DNA from: an uncultured bacterium
Lineage (GTDB): Bacteria > Cyanobacteriota > Vampirovibrionia > Gastranaerophilales > Gastranaerophilaceae
Assembly (NCBI GenBank): GCA_900554095.1
Contig: USGC01000136.1
Coordinates: 1-5,240 of the forward strand
DNA length: 5,240 nt
Direction of reading: 5' to 3'
Part shown: positions 5,144 through 5,240 of the stretch, piece after piece
Numbering within the stretch: the stretch's first letter is position 1
Layout: each line of letters begins with the position of its first letter
Position numbers and translations under genes: made by a program
Notes under the pieces: model-generated
Seen by the model: the letters and a program-made list of their open reading frames with translations, nothing else
What the model was told of the DNA's origin: nothing
Databases searched by the model: none

Positions 5144-5149
5144 ATTTTA
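5144..5149 (-). promoter_or_regulatory. Candidate -10 box for pgeF, six bases before its ATG
   Basis: The minus strand reads TAAAAT, then GAATTT, then ATG. Initiation 6-7 bases after this box would fall on the start codon, giving a leaderless mRNA. No good -35 box is placed at 16-18 bases, so the call rests on the -10 box and the missing ribosome binding site alone. Confidence 0.3.
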
Positions 5150-5227
5150 CACCAAAAGTTTTAATACAACTATGCAATGGCAAAAAATTCCAGAGTATTT
5201 TAATTTGTATAAGAAAACAATATTGAA

Positions 5228-5234
5228 AAGGAGA
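5228..5234 (+). promoter_or_regulatory. Shine-Dalgarno site of a plus-strand gene starting just beyond the window
   Basis: AAGGAGA followed by TAATTA reaches the last base of the window, so a start codon at about 5241 would have ideal spacing. TATAAG at 5208-5213 could be a -10 box for it, with no clear -35. The gene itself is outside the window. It would be divergent from pgeF. Confidence 0.5.
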
Positions 5235-5240
5235 TAATTA

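Overview
The window comes from an AT-rich bacterium with an anaerobic, fermentative lifestyle. It carries an [FeFe] hydrogenase with its small iron-sulfur partner, a gene of the MEP isoprenoid route (dxr), the peptidoglycan-editing factor pgeF, and two small exported proteins with type I signal peptides. This mix would suit a gut anaerobe such as a non-photosynthetic cyanobacterial relative (Gastranaerophilales/Melainabacteria). That placement is a guess from gene content and protein style; a firmicute or another phylum is possible.

Layout. Positions 1-310 are a tandem array of a 108-bp unit: two identical copies and a third that diverges at its end. One reading frame stays open through the whole array from the window edge to 354 and would encode a very Lys/Arg-rich 36-residue repeat. 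Each unit also carries an 18-bp palindrome, a -10-like box and a Shine-Dalgarno-like GGAAAGGA. In the last unit these lead directly into the start codon of a thioredoxin-fold [2Fe-2S] protein (321-596). The [FeFe] hydrogenase follows (634-2106), and a strong hairpin terminator (2109-2136) closes this two-gene operon. The hydrogenase probably exchanges electrons with ferredoxin and the small [2Fe-2S] protein. No NuoF-like diaphorase subunit or HydE/F/G maturase lies in the window.

After the terminator, dxr (2183-3283) has its own promoter very close to its ATG. It is followed by an exported protein of unknown function (3409-3987). This meets tail to tail, with one base between them, a second small exported protein on the minus strand (3989-4360). 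That gene appears to start at TTG, with its promoter overlapping the 3' end of pgeF. pgeF (4394-5137, minus) comes next. The last 100 bases are a divergent intergenic region ending in a Shine-Dalgarno sequence for a plus-strand gene that would begin just past the window.

The least explained part is the 108-bp array, where one repeat unit combines an open frame, a palindrome and start-site signals immediately upstream of a hydrogenase operon. dxr and pgeF lack a Shine-Dalgarno sequence and have -10-like boxes 6-7 bases before the ATG, which suggests leaderless transcripts.
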